Source of the DNA: Chloroflexota bacterium
GTDB lineage: Bacteria > Chloroflexota > Anaerolineae > Anaerolineales > Anaerolineaceae
Direction of reading: 5' to 3'
NCBI GenBank assembly: GCA_021372725.1
Contig: JAJFTV010000076.1
Coordinates: 1-44,539, forward strand
Length of the DNA: 44,539 bases
Positions within the stretch are counted from its first letter, which is position 1. Every line of letters starts with the position of its first letter. Both the position numbers and the translations under genes were made by a program. The notes under the pieces were generated by a model. It was not told the origin of the DNA, did no database searches, and saw nothing but the letters and a program-made list of their open reading frames with translations. Positions 8,847 through 18,000 of the stretch are shown here, piece after piece.

Positions 8847-10814
8847 GTGACCGAAATCAAGGAAAAACAAACCGTAAAACCCGAAGACCTGTTCAAATTG
8901 CAGGCATTGATGGATGCCAAACTTTCACCGGATGGAAAATCTGTCGTATACTGCGTTGGCAATATAGAAGGTGAAAAACGGGAGCAAAAAGCCGGTCTGT
9001 GGCTGTTGGATATTGAAAGTGGATCCAGCTACCGCCTGACGGCCGGTGTAAAAACCGATACCAGCCCGGCCTGGTCGCCGGATGGTAAACAAATTGCCTT
9101 CCTTTCCACCCGCGATGGAAGCCCACAGGTTTATGTCATCCCTGTCGACGGGGGTGAGGCAAAACCGCTCACCGCGATGCAGCAGCCTGTTGGCGGCGGA
9201 CCGGTCTGGTCACCGGATGGAAAATACCTTGCCTTCACCGCCGGCCCAAAACTGGAAACCCCTCCCGACCCCACCAAACCCTATCGCGTCACCCGCAATG
9301 TATACCGGTTCGATGGCATAGGTTACCTTGATCCTGTTGTGCAGGATATTTATGTGATACCTTCAGCCGGTGGCGAACCCAAACAGTTGACCAACGACCG
9401 CCTGATGAACACCTCGCCGGCATGGTCGCCAGACGGGCAGGAAATCATGTTCCAGGCCAGTTTTGATCCCCATGAATTCTTCCCGCGTGCTGAACTTAAG
9501 CTGGTCGATCTCAAAGGCCAGGTGCGCTCCATCATAGGGGCCAGTTGGGGACAGGTCACAACAGCCGCCTGGGCTCCCGGTGGGCGTCAGATCGTGTTTA
9601 GCGGACAAATGAACGGAAAACCTTTTGGCTCAAAGAATGATCTGTTTGTGGTCAAGCGCCACGGAAGTGTACCGGAATGCCGCACAAAAAATCTGAAGGT
9701 GGGTGTAAACGGCGGTTTGCAGCCTGACTTCCCTGTGATGATTCCGGGAATAATTGGCATTTCCATGGATGGAGCGAGCGCCCTGGCCAGTGTGCAGGAC
9801 GGCGGGACAGTCGGAGTATACCGGGTTGCCCTGCAAGGTGAGGAAAAATATGAGCCTGTACTGAGCGGGGAACGCGAGATTGTTCTGACCGGTATGAGCC
9901 CGGAAAAACTGCTGTTTGTGGAATCCAGTATGATGTGCCCGCCAGAACTCTCTGTTACCGACATCAACGGGAAAAACGAGAAGCGCTTGACCCATCTCAA
10001 TGATGAAATTCTGAATGGCCTGAATTTTCCGACGGTGGAACACCTGCTGTACCCCGGTGCTGAAGGCGCACAAATTGAGGGCTGGTATTTCAAGCCATCA
10101 GTAGGTGAAGCTCCCTACCCGACCATTCTGTACGTTCATGGCGGTCCTACGGGCGCCTTCGGGCATACCTTCAACTTTGATTTTCAGATGTTCGCCGGCG
10201 CCGGCTACGGTGTGTTGTTCATCAACCCGCAAGGTTCATGCGGTTACGGCGATGAATTTTCGACCGCCATCAACCCGGATTGGGGTGACAAGGATTACCG
10301 TGATTTAATGGCCGGTGTGGATTACGTCATCGAAAAAGGCTGGGCCGATGCAGACAAACTGGGTGTGGCAGGGATTTCCTATGGAGGATACATGTCTTGC
10401 TGGATCGTCGGGCATACCGGGCGTTTCAAGGCCGCCATTCCCCAGAACCCGGTGGTGGATTGGTTAAGCATGTACGGTGCCAGTGACATCAGCGCCTGGT
10501 TGTGTGAGTCCGCATTTGGCGGGAAACCACATGAAGTGCCGGAAATTTTCCGCAAGAATGCGCCAATCACCTATGCACACAATGCCACCACTCCCACCCT
10601 GTTGATCCAGGGCGAGTCGGATTTCCGCTGCCCGGCCATCCAATCCGAAGAATTCTATACCACACTCAAGGCAAACGGCTGTATCGTCGAGATGATCCGC
10701 GTACCGGGTGGTTCGCACATGATGTCCATGGGAGGGGATCCCAACTGGCGCAACCAGGAAAACGAAGAAATGCTGACCTGGTTTGACCGCTATGTAAAGG
10801 GGATCACAGAATAA
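8847..10814 (+). CDS. S9 family peptidase (acylaminoacyl/prolyl oligopeptidase type), copy 1
   Basis: A 655-residue two-domain serine peptidase. Residues about 15-390 form a TolB/WD40-like propeller with repeated WSPDG turns, which in this family filters substrates by size. Residues about 400-655 are an alpha/beta hydrolase. The triad is visible: S511 in GISYGGYMS, D592 in GESDFRCP and H624 in GGSHMMS; HGGP near residue 430 supplies the oxyanion region. It should cleave short or N-acylated peptides in the cytoplasm, as no signal peptide is seen. The start is a GTG with GGAG ten bases upstream. It is the first of four tandem paralogues and resembles copy 4 most. Confidence 0.93.
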   Translation: MTEIKEKQTVKPEDLFKLQALMDAKLSPDGKSVVYCVGNIEGEKREQKAGLWLLDIESGSSYRLTAGVKTDTSPAWSPDGKQIAFLSTRDGSPQVYVIPVDGGEAKPLTAMQQPVGGGPVWSPDGKYLAFTAGPKLETPPDPTKPYRVTRNVYRFDGIGYLDPVVQDIYVIPSAGGEPKQLTNDRLMNTSPAWSPDGQEIMFQASFDPHEFFPRAELKLVDLKGQVRSIIGASWGQVTTAAWAPGGRQIVFSGQMNGKPFGSKNDLFVVKRHGSVPECRTKNLKVGVNGGLQPDFPVMIPGIIGISMDGASALASVQDGGTVGVYRVALQGEEKYEPVLSGEREIVLTGMSPEKLLFVESSMMCPPELSVTDINGKNEKRLTHLNDEILNGLNFPTVEHLLYPGAEGAQIEGWYFKPSVGEAPYPTILYVHGGPTGAFGHTFNFDFQMFAGAGYGVLFINPQGSCGYGDEFSTAINPDWGDKDYRDLMAGVDYVIEKGWADADKLGVAGISYGGYMSCWIVGHTGRFKAAIPQNPVVDWLSMYGASDISAWLCESAFGGKPHEVPEIFRKNAPITYAHNATTPTLLIQGESDFRCPAIQSEEFYTTLKANGCIVEMIRVPGGSHMMSMGGDPNWRNQENEEMLTWFDRYVKGITE

Positions 10815-10934
10815 GCGTCAGTGAAAGGTCTTGCCTGACGTGGATCCGTTGCAGGTGGATGCCATACAAGGTGAACCCTCTCAACAGATCTGCAATATTG
10901 AATAAAATAATAACTATACTATGGGAGCCATATT
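10815..10934. other. Spacer between S9 copies 1 and 2
   Basis: Just after the stop codon lies a 6-bp hairpin (10816-10821 with 10835-10840) without a T-run. A TATACT box and GGGAG ribosome binding site precede copy 2. Readthrough from copy 1 looks possible. Confidence 0.35.
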
Positions 10935-12896
10935 ATGACAGCAGCTACCAAACGAAATTTCGAGCCACTCGATGAGCTTCGATACGCGCAAATTGATTCC
11001 GCAAAACTCTCGCCGGATGGTACACAGGTTGTCTACTCCGTACGGCAGGTCGATTTGGAAAAAGAAAAGGAGTTTACCCACCTGTGGCTGCTCGACCTGG
11101 CAACCGGTCAGACGCGCCAGCTTACCCGCGGCGATCATAACAACAGCGCCCCAAGCTGGTCGCCTGACGGAGAGACCATCGCGTTTCTTTCGACCCGTTC
11201 AGAAAAACCCCAAATTTTCACCATTTCAGCCCGCTGCGGTGAGGCGATCAGGTTGACACAAATCAAACAAGGTGCCGGAAGCGGGCCTGTCTGGTCACCG
11301 GACGGCAAACAGATTGCTTTTACGGTCAGCCCGCAGCTTGAAGCGCGCGACCCCGTCAAACCGTATCGGATCACAAGAGCCGGTTACCGGATGGACGGCG
11401 TGGGTTACCTGGATGATGTGGTGCAGAACATTTTTGTTGCCCCTATTACGAATGAAAACGGCCTGATCAAGGCAGGAGAACCACGGCAGTTGACCGACGA
11501 TGCCCTGATGGATACCGAATTGGAATGGTCACCGGATGGGCAGGAAATTTTGTATGCGTCCCTGTACAAGCCGGAATCGTTGGCTATCTTCTCAGCCCGC
11601 ATCAGTATAGTCAACCTGAATGGAGAGGTAAGCAAGCTGCTGGATGAAGAGTGGGGAGATATATCGACCGCAGCCTGGCTCTCAGACGGACAGCAGATTG
11701 CCCTGTACGGACAGCTTGCCGGTACGGTGGGAGGTTCCAAGGGTGATTTGTGGGTGTATGACCGGCGAACCAAAGAGATAGTCTGCCGAAGCAAAGAATT
11801 CATGTACGGTCTCGAATCCAACCGAAGCAAACTCCTGGTGCTGGACCAGAACAAGGCGCTGTGCAGCGTTCAGCGTGAAGGGATGGGCGAAATATACGAA
11901 TTTTCGCTGGCCGGTAAACCTGAATGGCATGCGGTGATCACAGGCCAGCGTGCCTGCGCCGGCCTGGATGTACAGCAAGGTAAGCTGCTCTTTTCGATCA
12001 GCCAGATCCATAACCCGTCGGAGTTATGTGTGGCCAACGTAGACGGCAGCGAAGAAAAACAGATCACCCGACACAACGACCAGTGGCTGGAGAATATCAA
12101 CATCCCCGAGGTCGAGCATTTTGTATTTCAAAACAGCAAAGGTATTCCGATTGAAGGCTGGTTCCTTAAACCGGCTAGTGGCGAGCTGCCCTGCCCGGCC
12201 GTTTTGAATATTCATGGTGGTCCGTATGGGATGTTCGGTTACAGTTTCCGAAGCGATTTTCAAATGTTGGCCGGAGCCGGTTACGGGGTGCTGTTTATCA
12301 ACCCGCAAGGTTCCAACGGTTATGGCGATGCTTTTTCACAACCGCTCAATGCAAATTGGGGACTGCTTGATTACCCGGAACAGATGCAGGCTGTCGATCT
12401 GGCAATTGAAAAGGGCTGGATTGATGCGGACCGGCTGGGGGTGAACGGGCTTTCGTACGGCGGGTACATGACCTGCTGGGTTGTAGGCCAGACCACACGA
12501 TTCAAGGCGGCCGTGGCCGAAAACCCGGTCACCAACATGGTCAGCCAGTATGGTACCAGCGACATGGACGCCTGGGATGCGCCATTTTCATTAGGCGGTG
12601 CTCCCCACGAAAATCCTGAGCTGTACAGGCTGATATCCCCGATCACCTATGCACATCAATGTACCACCCCCACTTTGCTGATCCTGGGCGAAAAAGATTT
12701 CCGCTGCCCGGCCGGGCAATCGGAGGAATTCTATACCACCTTGCGAGCCAACGGCTGCATTGCCGAAATGCTGCGGCTGCCGGGCGGATCGCATATTGGC
12801 AGTATTGCCGGGGCCATCACCCTGCGTAAAGCCCAAAATGAGGCCCTGCTGGACTGGATGAACAGGTATGTTCCAGGGAAAAAGAACATTGGGTGA
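10935..12896 (+). CDS. S9 family peptidase, copy 2
   Basis: A 653-residue paralogue of the preceding gene with the same propeller-plus-hydrolase layout and repeated WSPDG turns. The triad is S507 in GLSYGGYMT, D588 in GEKDFRCP and H620 in GGSHIGS. Compared with the other copies it has a slightly longer insertion around residues 165-180 (NIFVAPITNENGLIK). It lacks a signal peptide and should act on short peptides in the cytoplasm. GGGAG lies ten bases before the ATG. The stop codon falls inside a 12-bp tandem duplication (12890-12913). Separate substrate specificity from the other copies is likely but cannot be read from sequence alone. Confidence 0.93.
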   Translation: MTAATKRNFEPLDELRYAQIDSAKLSPDGTQVVYSVRQVDLEKEKEFTHLWLLDLATGQTRQLTRGDHNNSAPSWSPDGETIAFLSTRSEKPQIFTISARCGEAIRLTQIKQGAGSGPVWSPDGKQIAFTVSPQLEARDPVKPYRITRAGYRMDGVGYLDDVVQNIFVAPITNENGLIKAGEPRQLTDDALMDTELEWSPDGQEILYASLYKPESLAIFSARISIVNLNGEVSKLLDEEWGDISTAAWLSDGQQIALYGQLAGTVGGSKGDLWVYDRRTKEIVCRSKEFMYGLESNRSKLLVLDQNKALCSVQREGMGEIYEFSLAGKPEWHAVITGQRACAGLDVQQGKLLFSISQIHNPSELCVANVDGSEEKQITRHNDQWLENINIPEVEHFVFQNSKGIPIEGWFLKPASGELPCPAVLNIHGGPYGMFGYSFRSDFQMLAGAGYGVLFINPQGSNGYGDAFSQPLNANWGLLDYPEQMQAVDLAIEKGWIDADRLGVNGLSYGGYMTCWVVGQTTRFKAAVAENPVTNMVSQYGTSDMDAWDAPFSLGGAPHENPELYRLISPITYAHQCTTPTLLILGEKDFRCPAGQSEEFYTTLRANGCIAEMLRLPGGSHIGSIAGAITLRKAQNEALLDWMNRYVPGKKNIG

Positions 12897-12913
12897 TCAA
12901 TTGGGTGATCAAT
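12890..12913. repeat. 12-bp tandem duplication spanning a stop codon
   Basis: TGGGTGATCAAT occurs twice in a row (12890-12901 and 12902-12913). The first unit contains the TGA stop of S9 copy 2, so the second unit adds nothing to the protein. It is most simply a replication-slippage duplication. Confidence 0.8.
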
Positions 12914-13037
12914 AATGAGGTAATGGCATCCGGTGGGAAAAAACAGGAAAGTCCTTCTTCAATCATACGGGCTTTTATCTACCGATGATCTGCTAAATTC
13001 TCTTGCTTAACCGTCACTGATCAGAAAAGGAGAAAAT

Positions 13038-14987
13038 ATGACCGATCAGAACCCAAAGCATGCTGTCATTCCCGAAGATTATTTCAAGCTTCAATATATC
13101 AGCGAAGCACACCTCTCCCCTGATGGAAAGGTGGTGGCCTACGGCGTCCAAAGATATAACGCGGAAAAAGATGAAGACTGTACCGCTTTATGGCTGCTCA
13201 ATCTTGAAAGCGGTATCAACCGGCAGTTGACCAGCGGTGAAAAGACGGATTCTGGTTTCGCATGGTCGCCGGATGGCCAGAAAATCGCTTTTGCTTCCAC
13301 GCGGGTGGAACCGCCGCAGATCTTTATCCTGCCGTTGAGCGGTGGTGAGGCCATTCAGCTCACCCATTTCAAAACAGGGATCAAAGAAGGGCCATACTGG
13401 TCACCGGATGGCGGTTCCATCGCTTTCACCGCCATGGAACCCTGTGAACCCAAAGACCCCGCCATACCCTACCGGGTGACACGTAATATCTTCCGTTTTA
13501 ACGAGCTGGGCTATCTGGATGAGAACCTGACCGATATTTATGTCATCTCTTCTGCGGGCGGTGAACCACGCCGGCTGACCCATGATAATTGTCTTAATTC
13601 AAACCTCGCCTGGTCACCGGATGGCCAGGAAATCCTCTTTTTGGCTTCGCATTATCCCCATACGTTTGAAGTGAAAGGCGTCTTGAAATCTGTCGACATG
13701 CAGGGAAATATCTATCCACTGGTGAGCGATGACTGGGGAAGCGTTAATTCAGCAGTCTGGATGCCCAACGGGAAAATTTGCTTTTCCGGGATGCTCGAAG
13801 AATCCAAAATGGGCCATAAGGCAGATCTGTGGGTCATCAACCGGCGCGGCGGGATACCTCAATGCCGTACCGAAAAGCTGCTGGCAGAGGTGAGCGGCGA
13901 TTTGCAGGACGATACCCCTGTAAGGCCTTTTTCCAAAACCATTGTCAGCCGCGACAGCAAAACAGCCTTCATCAGGGTGCAAAGAGGCGGCAACATTGAA
14001 ATTTGGGAAGTTGGGCTGACCGGCCCGGAAGCCTGCCAGCCGCTGGTGCAGGTCAATCGTTCGGCCATCCTGACAGGTATGACGGCCGAAAAATTCCTGT
14101 ATGTCGGCAGCAGTTGGAACGAACCTACCAATCTGTATCTGTGCGACCACCAGGGAAAAAATGAACAAAAACTGACCCACCTCAATGATGACCTGATGAA
14201 GGATTGGCTGCTGCCGGAGGTGGAGACTATCCATTTCAAAGGGGCTGATGATGTGGAAATTGAGGGTTGGCTGATGAAACCCACCACCGCCAAAGCTCCG
14301 TTCCCAACCATTTTGAATATTCATGGCGGTCCCTCCGGAGCGTATGGCAATGCCTATGCATTTGATTACCAGATGCTGGCCGGAGCGGGGTTTGGGGTGC
14401 TGTTTATCAACCCGCAGGGTTCCACCGGCTATGGCAGTGAGTTTGGGTTGGCGCTCAACCTGCGCTGGGGTGAGATCGACTACAAGGATCAGATGGCTGC
14501 GCTGGATCATGTCATCGAAAAAGGGTATGCCGATCCCGAAAAACTGGGTATCTACGGGTTGTCCTACGGCGGATATATGACCTGTTGGATGATCACCCAA
14601 ACGAACCGTTTCAAGGGCGCCGTGTCTGAAAATCCGGTCAGCGACCTGGCCAGTGATTACGGGGTTGGGGATCTCAGCGTCTGGATGAACCTGGATGCAT
14701 TGGGCGGGCACCCGCATGAAGTACCCGAGATGTACACCAGGGCGTCGCCGGTCACCTTTGCACATCAATGCAAAACTCCCACGCTCATGCTGCAAGGTGA
14801 GAGTGACTACCGCTGCCCGGCGCTGAATACCGAGCAATTTTATACCATGCTGAAGGTCAATCACTGCACGGTGGAGATGGTGCGGCTGCCTGGCAGCGTT
14901 CACGCAGAATCCATCGCCGGAAAACCTGTCATCCGCCGGGCACAGAATGAAGAACTTCTGGCATGGATGAAGAAGTATGTGCAGTAG
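13038..14987 (+). CDS. S9 family peptidase, copy 3
   Basis: A 649-residue paralogue with an N-terminal propeller (WSPDG turns at several positions) and C-terminal hydrolase. The triad is S509 in GLSYGGYMT, D590 in GESDYRCP and H622 in PGSVHAES; the residue before the histidine is Val instead of Ser as in the other three copies. HGGPSGAYG gives the oxyanion loop. GGAG stands seven to eight bases before the ATG. A 141-bp spacer without a terminator separates it from copy 2. It is probably cytoplasmic. The hydrolase half is conserved across copies, while the propeller faces differ, which fits divergence in substrate choice. Confidence 0.93.
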   Translation: MTDQNPKHAVIPEDYFKLQYISEAHLSPDGKVVAYGVQRYNAEKDEDCTALWLLNLESGINRQLTSGEKTDSGFAWSPDGQKIAFASTRVEPPQIFILPLSGGEAIQLTHFKTGIKEGPYWSPDGGSIAFTAMEPCEPKDPAIPYRVTRNIFRFNELGYLDENLTDIYVISSAGGEPRRLTHDNCLNSNLAWSPDGQEILFLASHYPHTFEVKGVLKSVDMQGNIYPLVSDDWGSVNSAVWMPNGKICFSGMLEESKMGHKADLWVINRRGGIPQCRTEKLLAEVSGDLQDDTPVRPFSKTIVSRDSKTAFIRVQRGGNIEIWEVGLTGPEACQPLVQVNRSAILTGMTAEKFLYVGSSWNEPTNLYLCDHQGKNEQKLTHLNDDLMKDWLLPEVETIHFKGADDVEIEGWLMKPTTAKAPFPTILNIHGGPSGAYGNAYAFDYQMLAGAGFGVLFINPQGSTGYGSEFGLALNLRWGEIDYKDQMAALDHVIEKGYADPEKLGIYGLSYGGYMTCWMITQTNRFKGAVSENPVSDLASDYGVGDLSVWMNLDALGGHPHEVPEMYTRASPVTFAHQCKTPTLMLQGESDYRCPALNTEQFYTMLKVNHCTVEMVRLPGSVHAESIAGKPVIRRAQNEELLAWMKKYVQ

Positions 14988-15027
14988 ACTGGGCAAAGAT
15001 ACCCAACCCCCCATCCCTCTTCCCGGC

Positions 15028-15051
15028 GGAAGGGGGAGAAAACCATTTTGT
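15028..15051 (+). repeat. 24-bp interspersed repeat, copy A
   Basis: The 24 bases beginning GGAAGGGGGAGAAAACC are identical to the reverse complement of 23495-23518. A shorter relative (AGGAAAGGGGG) occurs near 941-951. All lie between genes. Confidence 0.7.
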
Positions 15052-15052
15052 T

Positions 15053-15085
15053 GGATATTTTAGCCGTAAGACGGCTAAAATATCC
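15053..15085. repeat. Perfect 15-bp palindromic hairpin
   Basis: Arms 15053-15067 and 15071-15085 are exact complements around a 3-base loop (AAG). No T-run follows on either strand, so it is a poor intrinsic terminator. It may stabilise the upstream mRNA end or be a mobile palindrome. Confidence 0.8.
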
Positions 15086-15201
15086 CATAGATATAAAAAT
15101 AAAGGGGTGGGCGGAAAATGGTGAAACCCGATTATGGTTCACCGGAAAATGAAAACGGTGGAAAAAGATTTTTCGAAGAAAAAACATAAAAGGAGCTTTC
15201 A

Positions 15202-17169
15202 ATGACTGAAACAACTGAAACGAAACGCCCTGTACAACCTGATGACCTTTTCAAACTCAAATTTATCCAGGGAGCAGCCCTCTCCCCGGACGGGAAAAAA
15301 GCCGTTTACCTTGTCGAGCGGGTGGATGAAAAAGAATTAAAAGCCTTTACTTCCTTGTGGATGCTGGACATCGTATCAGGGGAAAGCAGACCATTCACCT
15401 CCGAGAAAACCGGCGGAAGTGCCCCGGCCTGGTCACCGGATGGCAAGAAGATCGCTTTCATCTCCGCCAGTGACGAGATTCCCCAGGTCTTTATCATCCC
15501 GACCGATGGCGGTGAGGCATACCCGCTGACCAAAATGAAGCAGGGAGTTGGCGGCGGGCCGGTCTGGTCACCGGATGGCAAACTGATCGCTTTTACTGCC
15601 GGGCCAAAAACGGAAGAAAAGCCGGACCCAAAGAAACCTTATCGCCTTACCCGTAATGTATACCGCTTTGACGGAGTCGGGTATCTGCACGACAAGCTGC
15701 AGGATCTGTATATCATCCCGGCAGAAGGCGGGGAAGCCAAACAGCTTACCAGCGATGATTTGAATTACAGCAGTCCGGTCTGGTCACCCGATGGGAAGGA
15801 AATTCTTTACCTGGCTGCGCTGGCGCCGGATTCTTTCTCTTCTGCCCAGACAATGAAAATCGTCGATCTGGAAGGAAAAGCGCGCGGCCTGATCAAGGAT
15901 TGGGGCGAAATTGGCCAGGCTGTCTGGATGCCGGATGGAAAAAACATTTTGTTTACCGGAGCACCGGCTGGAACGCCCATTGGAACAAAGAGTGACCTGT
16001 GGCTGGTATCCAAAGATGGCGGTGCGCCTGAGTGCCGGACTGCAACCCTCACAGTGGGGGTTGGCGGCGGGCTCCAGCCTGACATGCCCGTGAGTTTGGT
16101 ATCGCCGCTGACAGTGGACAAGGCCGGTAAAAAGGCCTGGATGAATGTGCAGGAAGGTGGAAAGGTGGAAATCTATGAAATTGCGTTAAGCGGCACCGAA
16201 AGCTGCACGCCGGTCGTTGGCGGAGAGCAGACCAACACATTGCTTGGAAAAACCGGTGACATTTTCCTGTACGCCGTCAGCACCTTTCAGGATCCGATCA
16301 ATTTATACTGCGCCGATGCGGCCGGCAAGAATTCCCGCCAATTGACGCATATCAACGATGAAATCATCCAATACTGGAAGCAGCCGGAAGTGGAACATTT
16401 GCTGTACCCCTCGGTGGATGGCAAGCAGGTGGAAGGCTGGTTGATGAAACCTGCCACAGGCGAAGCTCCCTACCCGACCGTTTTGTATATTCATGGCGGA
16501 CCCCATTCGGCATTTGGGTATACCTTCTCATTCGATTTCCGTATGTTGAGTGGAGCCGGATTTGCGGTGCTGTTTGTCAATCACCGGGCTTCCATGGGGT
16601 ATGGCGATGAATTTTCAACCGCCATCAAGGGCGATTGGGGCAATCTGGATTACAACGACCTGATGTACGGGGTGGATTATGCCATCGCCAAAGGTCTCTC
16701 CGATGCCGACAGACTGGGGGTGTGCGGCATCTCCGGTGGCGGCAATCTTTCCTGCTGGATTGTGGGCAATACCAACCGCTTCAAGGCCGCCGTGCCTGAA
16801 AACCCGGTTGCCAACTGGTTGAGTTTCTACGGGGTCAGTGACATCGGCGTCTGGTTTGCGGTGGAGGAGCTGGGCGGTCACCCGCATGAGATCCCCGAGA
16901 TCTACCGCAAATGCTCACCGGTGACCTATGCACACAACTGCACCACGCCTACTTTGCTGGTGCAGGGCGAAATGGACTTCCGCTGCCCGGCAGAACAGTC
17001 AGAGCAGTTCTACACAATTCTGAAGGCCAACGGCTGCATCGCCGAAATGGTACGCCTGCCCAACAGCTCGCATACCGGTTCGATCACCGGGGCACCGGTT
17101 GTCCGCAAATACCAGAACGAAGTTTTGCTGGGTTGGATGAACCGCTACGTGCTGGGGAAAAGTGCATGA
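15202..17169 (+). CDS. S9 family peptidase, copy 4 (altered nucleophile elbow)
   Basis: A 655-residue paralogue, closest to copy 1 in the propeller (shared TRNVYRFDG and GGGPVWSPDGK blocks). S511, D592 (GEMDFRCP) and H624 (NSSHTGS) keep the triad. The elbow reads GISGGGNLS, where the other three have GxSYGGYM, and the nearby conserved NPQGS is NHRAS. The Tyr-to-Gly change next to the nucleophile should change the active-site pocket, so a different substrate class (perhaps an ester or another acyl group) is possible. AGGAG precedes the ATG. Its last 25 bp overlap the end of the convergent methyltransferase gene. Confidence 0.92.
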   Translation: MTETTETKRPVQPDDLFKLKFIQGAALSPDGKKAVYLVERVDEKELKAFTSLWMLDIVSGESRPFTSEKTGGSAPAWSPDGKKIAFISASDEIPQVFIIPTDGGEAYPLTKMKQGVGGGPVWSPDGKLIAFTAGPKTEEKPDPKKPYRLTRNVYRFDGVGYLHDKLQDLYIIPAEGGEAKQLTSDDLNYSSPVWSPDGKEILYLAALAPDSFSSAQTMKIVDLEGKARGLIKDWGEIGQAVWMPDGKNILFTGAPAGTPIGTKSDLWLVSKDGGAPECRTATLTVGVGGGLQPDMPVSLVSPLTVDKAGKKAWMNVQEGGKVEIYEIALSGTESCTPVVGGEQTNTLLGKTGDIFLYAVSTFQDPINLYCADAAGKNSRQLTHINDEIIQYWKQPEVEHLLYPSVDGKQVEGWLMKPATGEAPYPTVLYIHGGPHSAFGYTFSFDFRMLSGAGFAVLFVNHRASMGYGDEFSTAIKGDWGNLDYNDLMYGVDYAIAKGLSDADRLGVCGISGGGNLSCWIVGNTNRFKAAVPENPVANWLSFYGVSDIGVWFAVEELGGHPHEIPEIYRKCSPVTYAHNCTTPTLLVQGEMDFRCPAEQSEQFYTILKANGCIAEMVRLPNSSHTGSITGAPVVRKYQNEVLLGWMNRYVLGKSA

Positions 17170-17981
17170 TCATCGGCGCTTTTCGTAGTCAGGTGTTTTT
17201 TCCAGACCTGGTACAGGCCAAGACGGTTTCCCTCGCCATCTGATTCAAAGCTCTGCAGGATCTCAAAACCGGCAGAAGAGGCCATCGAATGGAGCTCATC
17301 CAGGCTGAAGAGGTGGACGTACCTGAGGCCAGTTTGCTCCGCCTGATCCGGCAGCGAAAACCGCCAATCCATCAGCACATCGCCTTCTTCCAGTTGGCTG
17401 GGGGAGAGATTCACCATTTCCCACGGCAGCCTGCGGGCCAGTAAACGCGGGCTGTTCTGGGGTTGCCACACCGAAAGAAGAAACAGGCCATCCGGCTTGA
17501 GATGGGCATGGATCTGATCGACGATTTGCCGGCGAGTGTCTGCCCCCGGTATGTGATGCAGAACGGCGAAAGCCGAAATGACGTCAAACCCGGAGGCAGG
17601 CAGGGATACTCCATGAAGGGTTTTGTTTCGTTCATCCAGACCGCGCCACCACCCCAGCGAGGCCAGGTCGCCCTGGCAAAAATCGATCAATATGCCTTCT
17701 GCATCCAATCCCTTCACCACTTCACGGGCCTCGTCGAGCAAGAGCGGGCTAAAATCAATACCCAGATACGATCCCTTGCGCCCAGGTATTTTAGCCCAGG
17801 CTTCTGCAACGGTACCGCCTCCGCAGCCCAAATCGAGCCAGTCACCGGTTGGGTTAAGCCCGGCCAGGCAGCGGGTGATCCCTGGCTGGATGCGCCTGCG
17901 GGTGATGGCAAATGCCTTGCCGAAGGTTTGGTAAAATGTATTATTGAGTTCCAGCAACTGCTGGATGACCGCTGTCTGCAT
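17145..17981 (-). CDS. Class I SAM-dependent methyltransferase, Trm9/ALKBH8-like
   Basis: A 278-residue Rossmann-fold methyltransferase. Motif I is LDLGCGGG at residues 49-56; motif II is YLGIDFS; motif IV region reads FDVISAFAVLHHIPG, followed by RRQIVDQIHAHLKPDGLFLLSVW. Those segments, and the end RYVHLFSLDELHSMASSAGF, resemble eukaryotic Trm9 and the ALKBH8 methyltransferase domain (AVxHH, then RYYHLY..GEL). Trm9 methylates the carboxymethyl group that Elp3 puts on wobble uridine (cm5U to mcm5U). The divergent neighbour, 19 bp away, is Elp3, which strongly supports a tRNA role. TATAAT stands six bases before the ATG, hinting at a leaderless mRNA. Methyltransferase is certain; the Trm9 function is inferred. 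Confidence 0.8.
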   Translation of the reverse strand: MQTAVIQQLLELNNTFYQTFGKAFAITRRRIQPGITRCLAGLNPTGDWLDLGCGGGTVAEAWAKIPGRKGSYLGIDFSPLLLDEAREVVKGLDAEGILIDFCQGDLASLGWWRGLDERNKTLHGVSLPASGFDVISAFAVLHHIPGADTRRQIVDQIHAHLKPDGLFLLSVWQPQNSPRLLARRLPWEMVNLSPSQLEEGDVLMDWRFSLPDQAEQTGLRYVHLFSLDELHSMASSAGFEILQSFESDGEGNRLGLYQVWKKHLTTKSADDHALFPST

Positions 17982-18000
17982 GGTACTATTATAAGGTGCT
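17982..18000. promoter_or_regulatory. 19-bp divergent spacer with back-to-back -10 boxes
   Basis: On the minus strand TATAAT (17993-17988) ends six bases before the methyltransferase ATG, the spacing expected for a leaderless transcript. On the plus strand TATTAT (17987-17992) overlaps it and AAGG precedes the elp3 ATG. No good -35 boxes are seen. The two genes must share regulatory DNA reaching into each other's coding region. Confidence 0.4.

Larger units (their letters stand above)
14988..15201. other. Spacer between S9 copies 3 and 4 with repeats
   Basis: This 214-bp spacer carries a G-rich 24-bp repeat (15028-15051) also present inverted at 23495-23518, and a perfect 15-bp hairpin (15053-15085). 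Copy 4 has its own AGGAG ribosome binding site at the end. No gene fits here. Confidence 0.5.

Noticed and set aside
13749..15014. A 421-codon frame on the minus strand antisense to S9 copy 3
   Set aside because: It mirrors codon bias of the well-supported plus-strand peptidase, has no family motif, and contains frequent His/Gln runs typical of antisense shadow frames.
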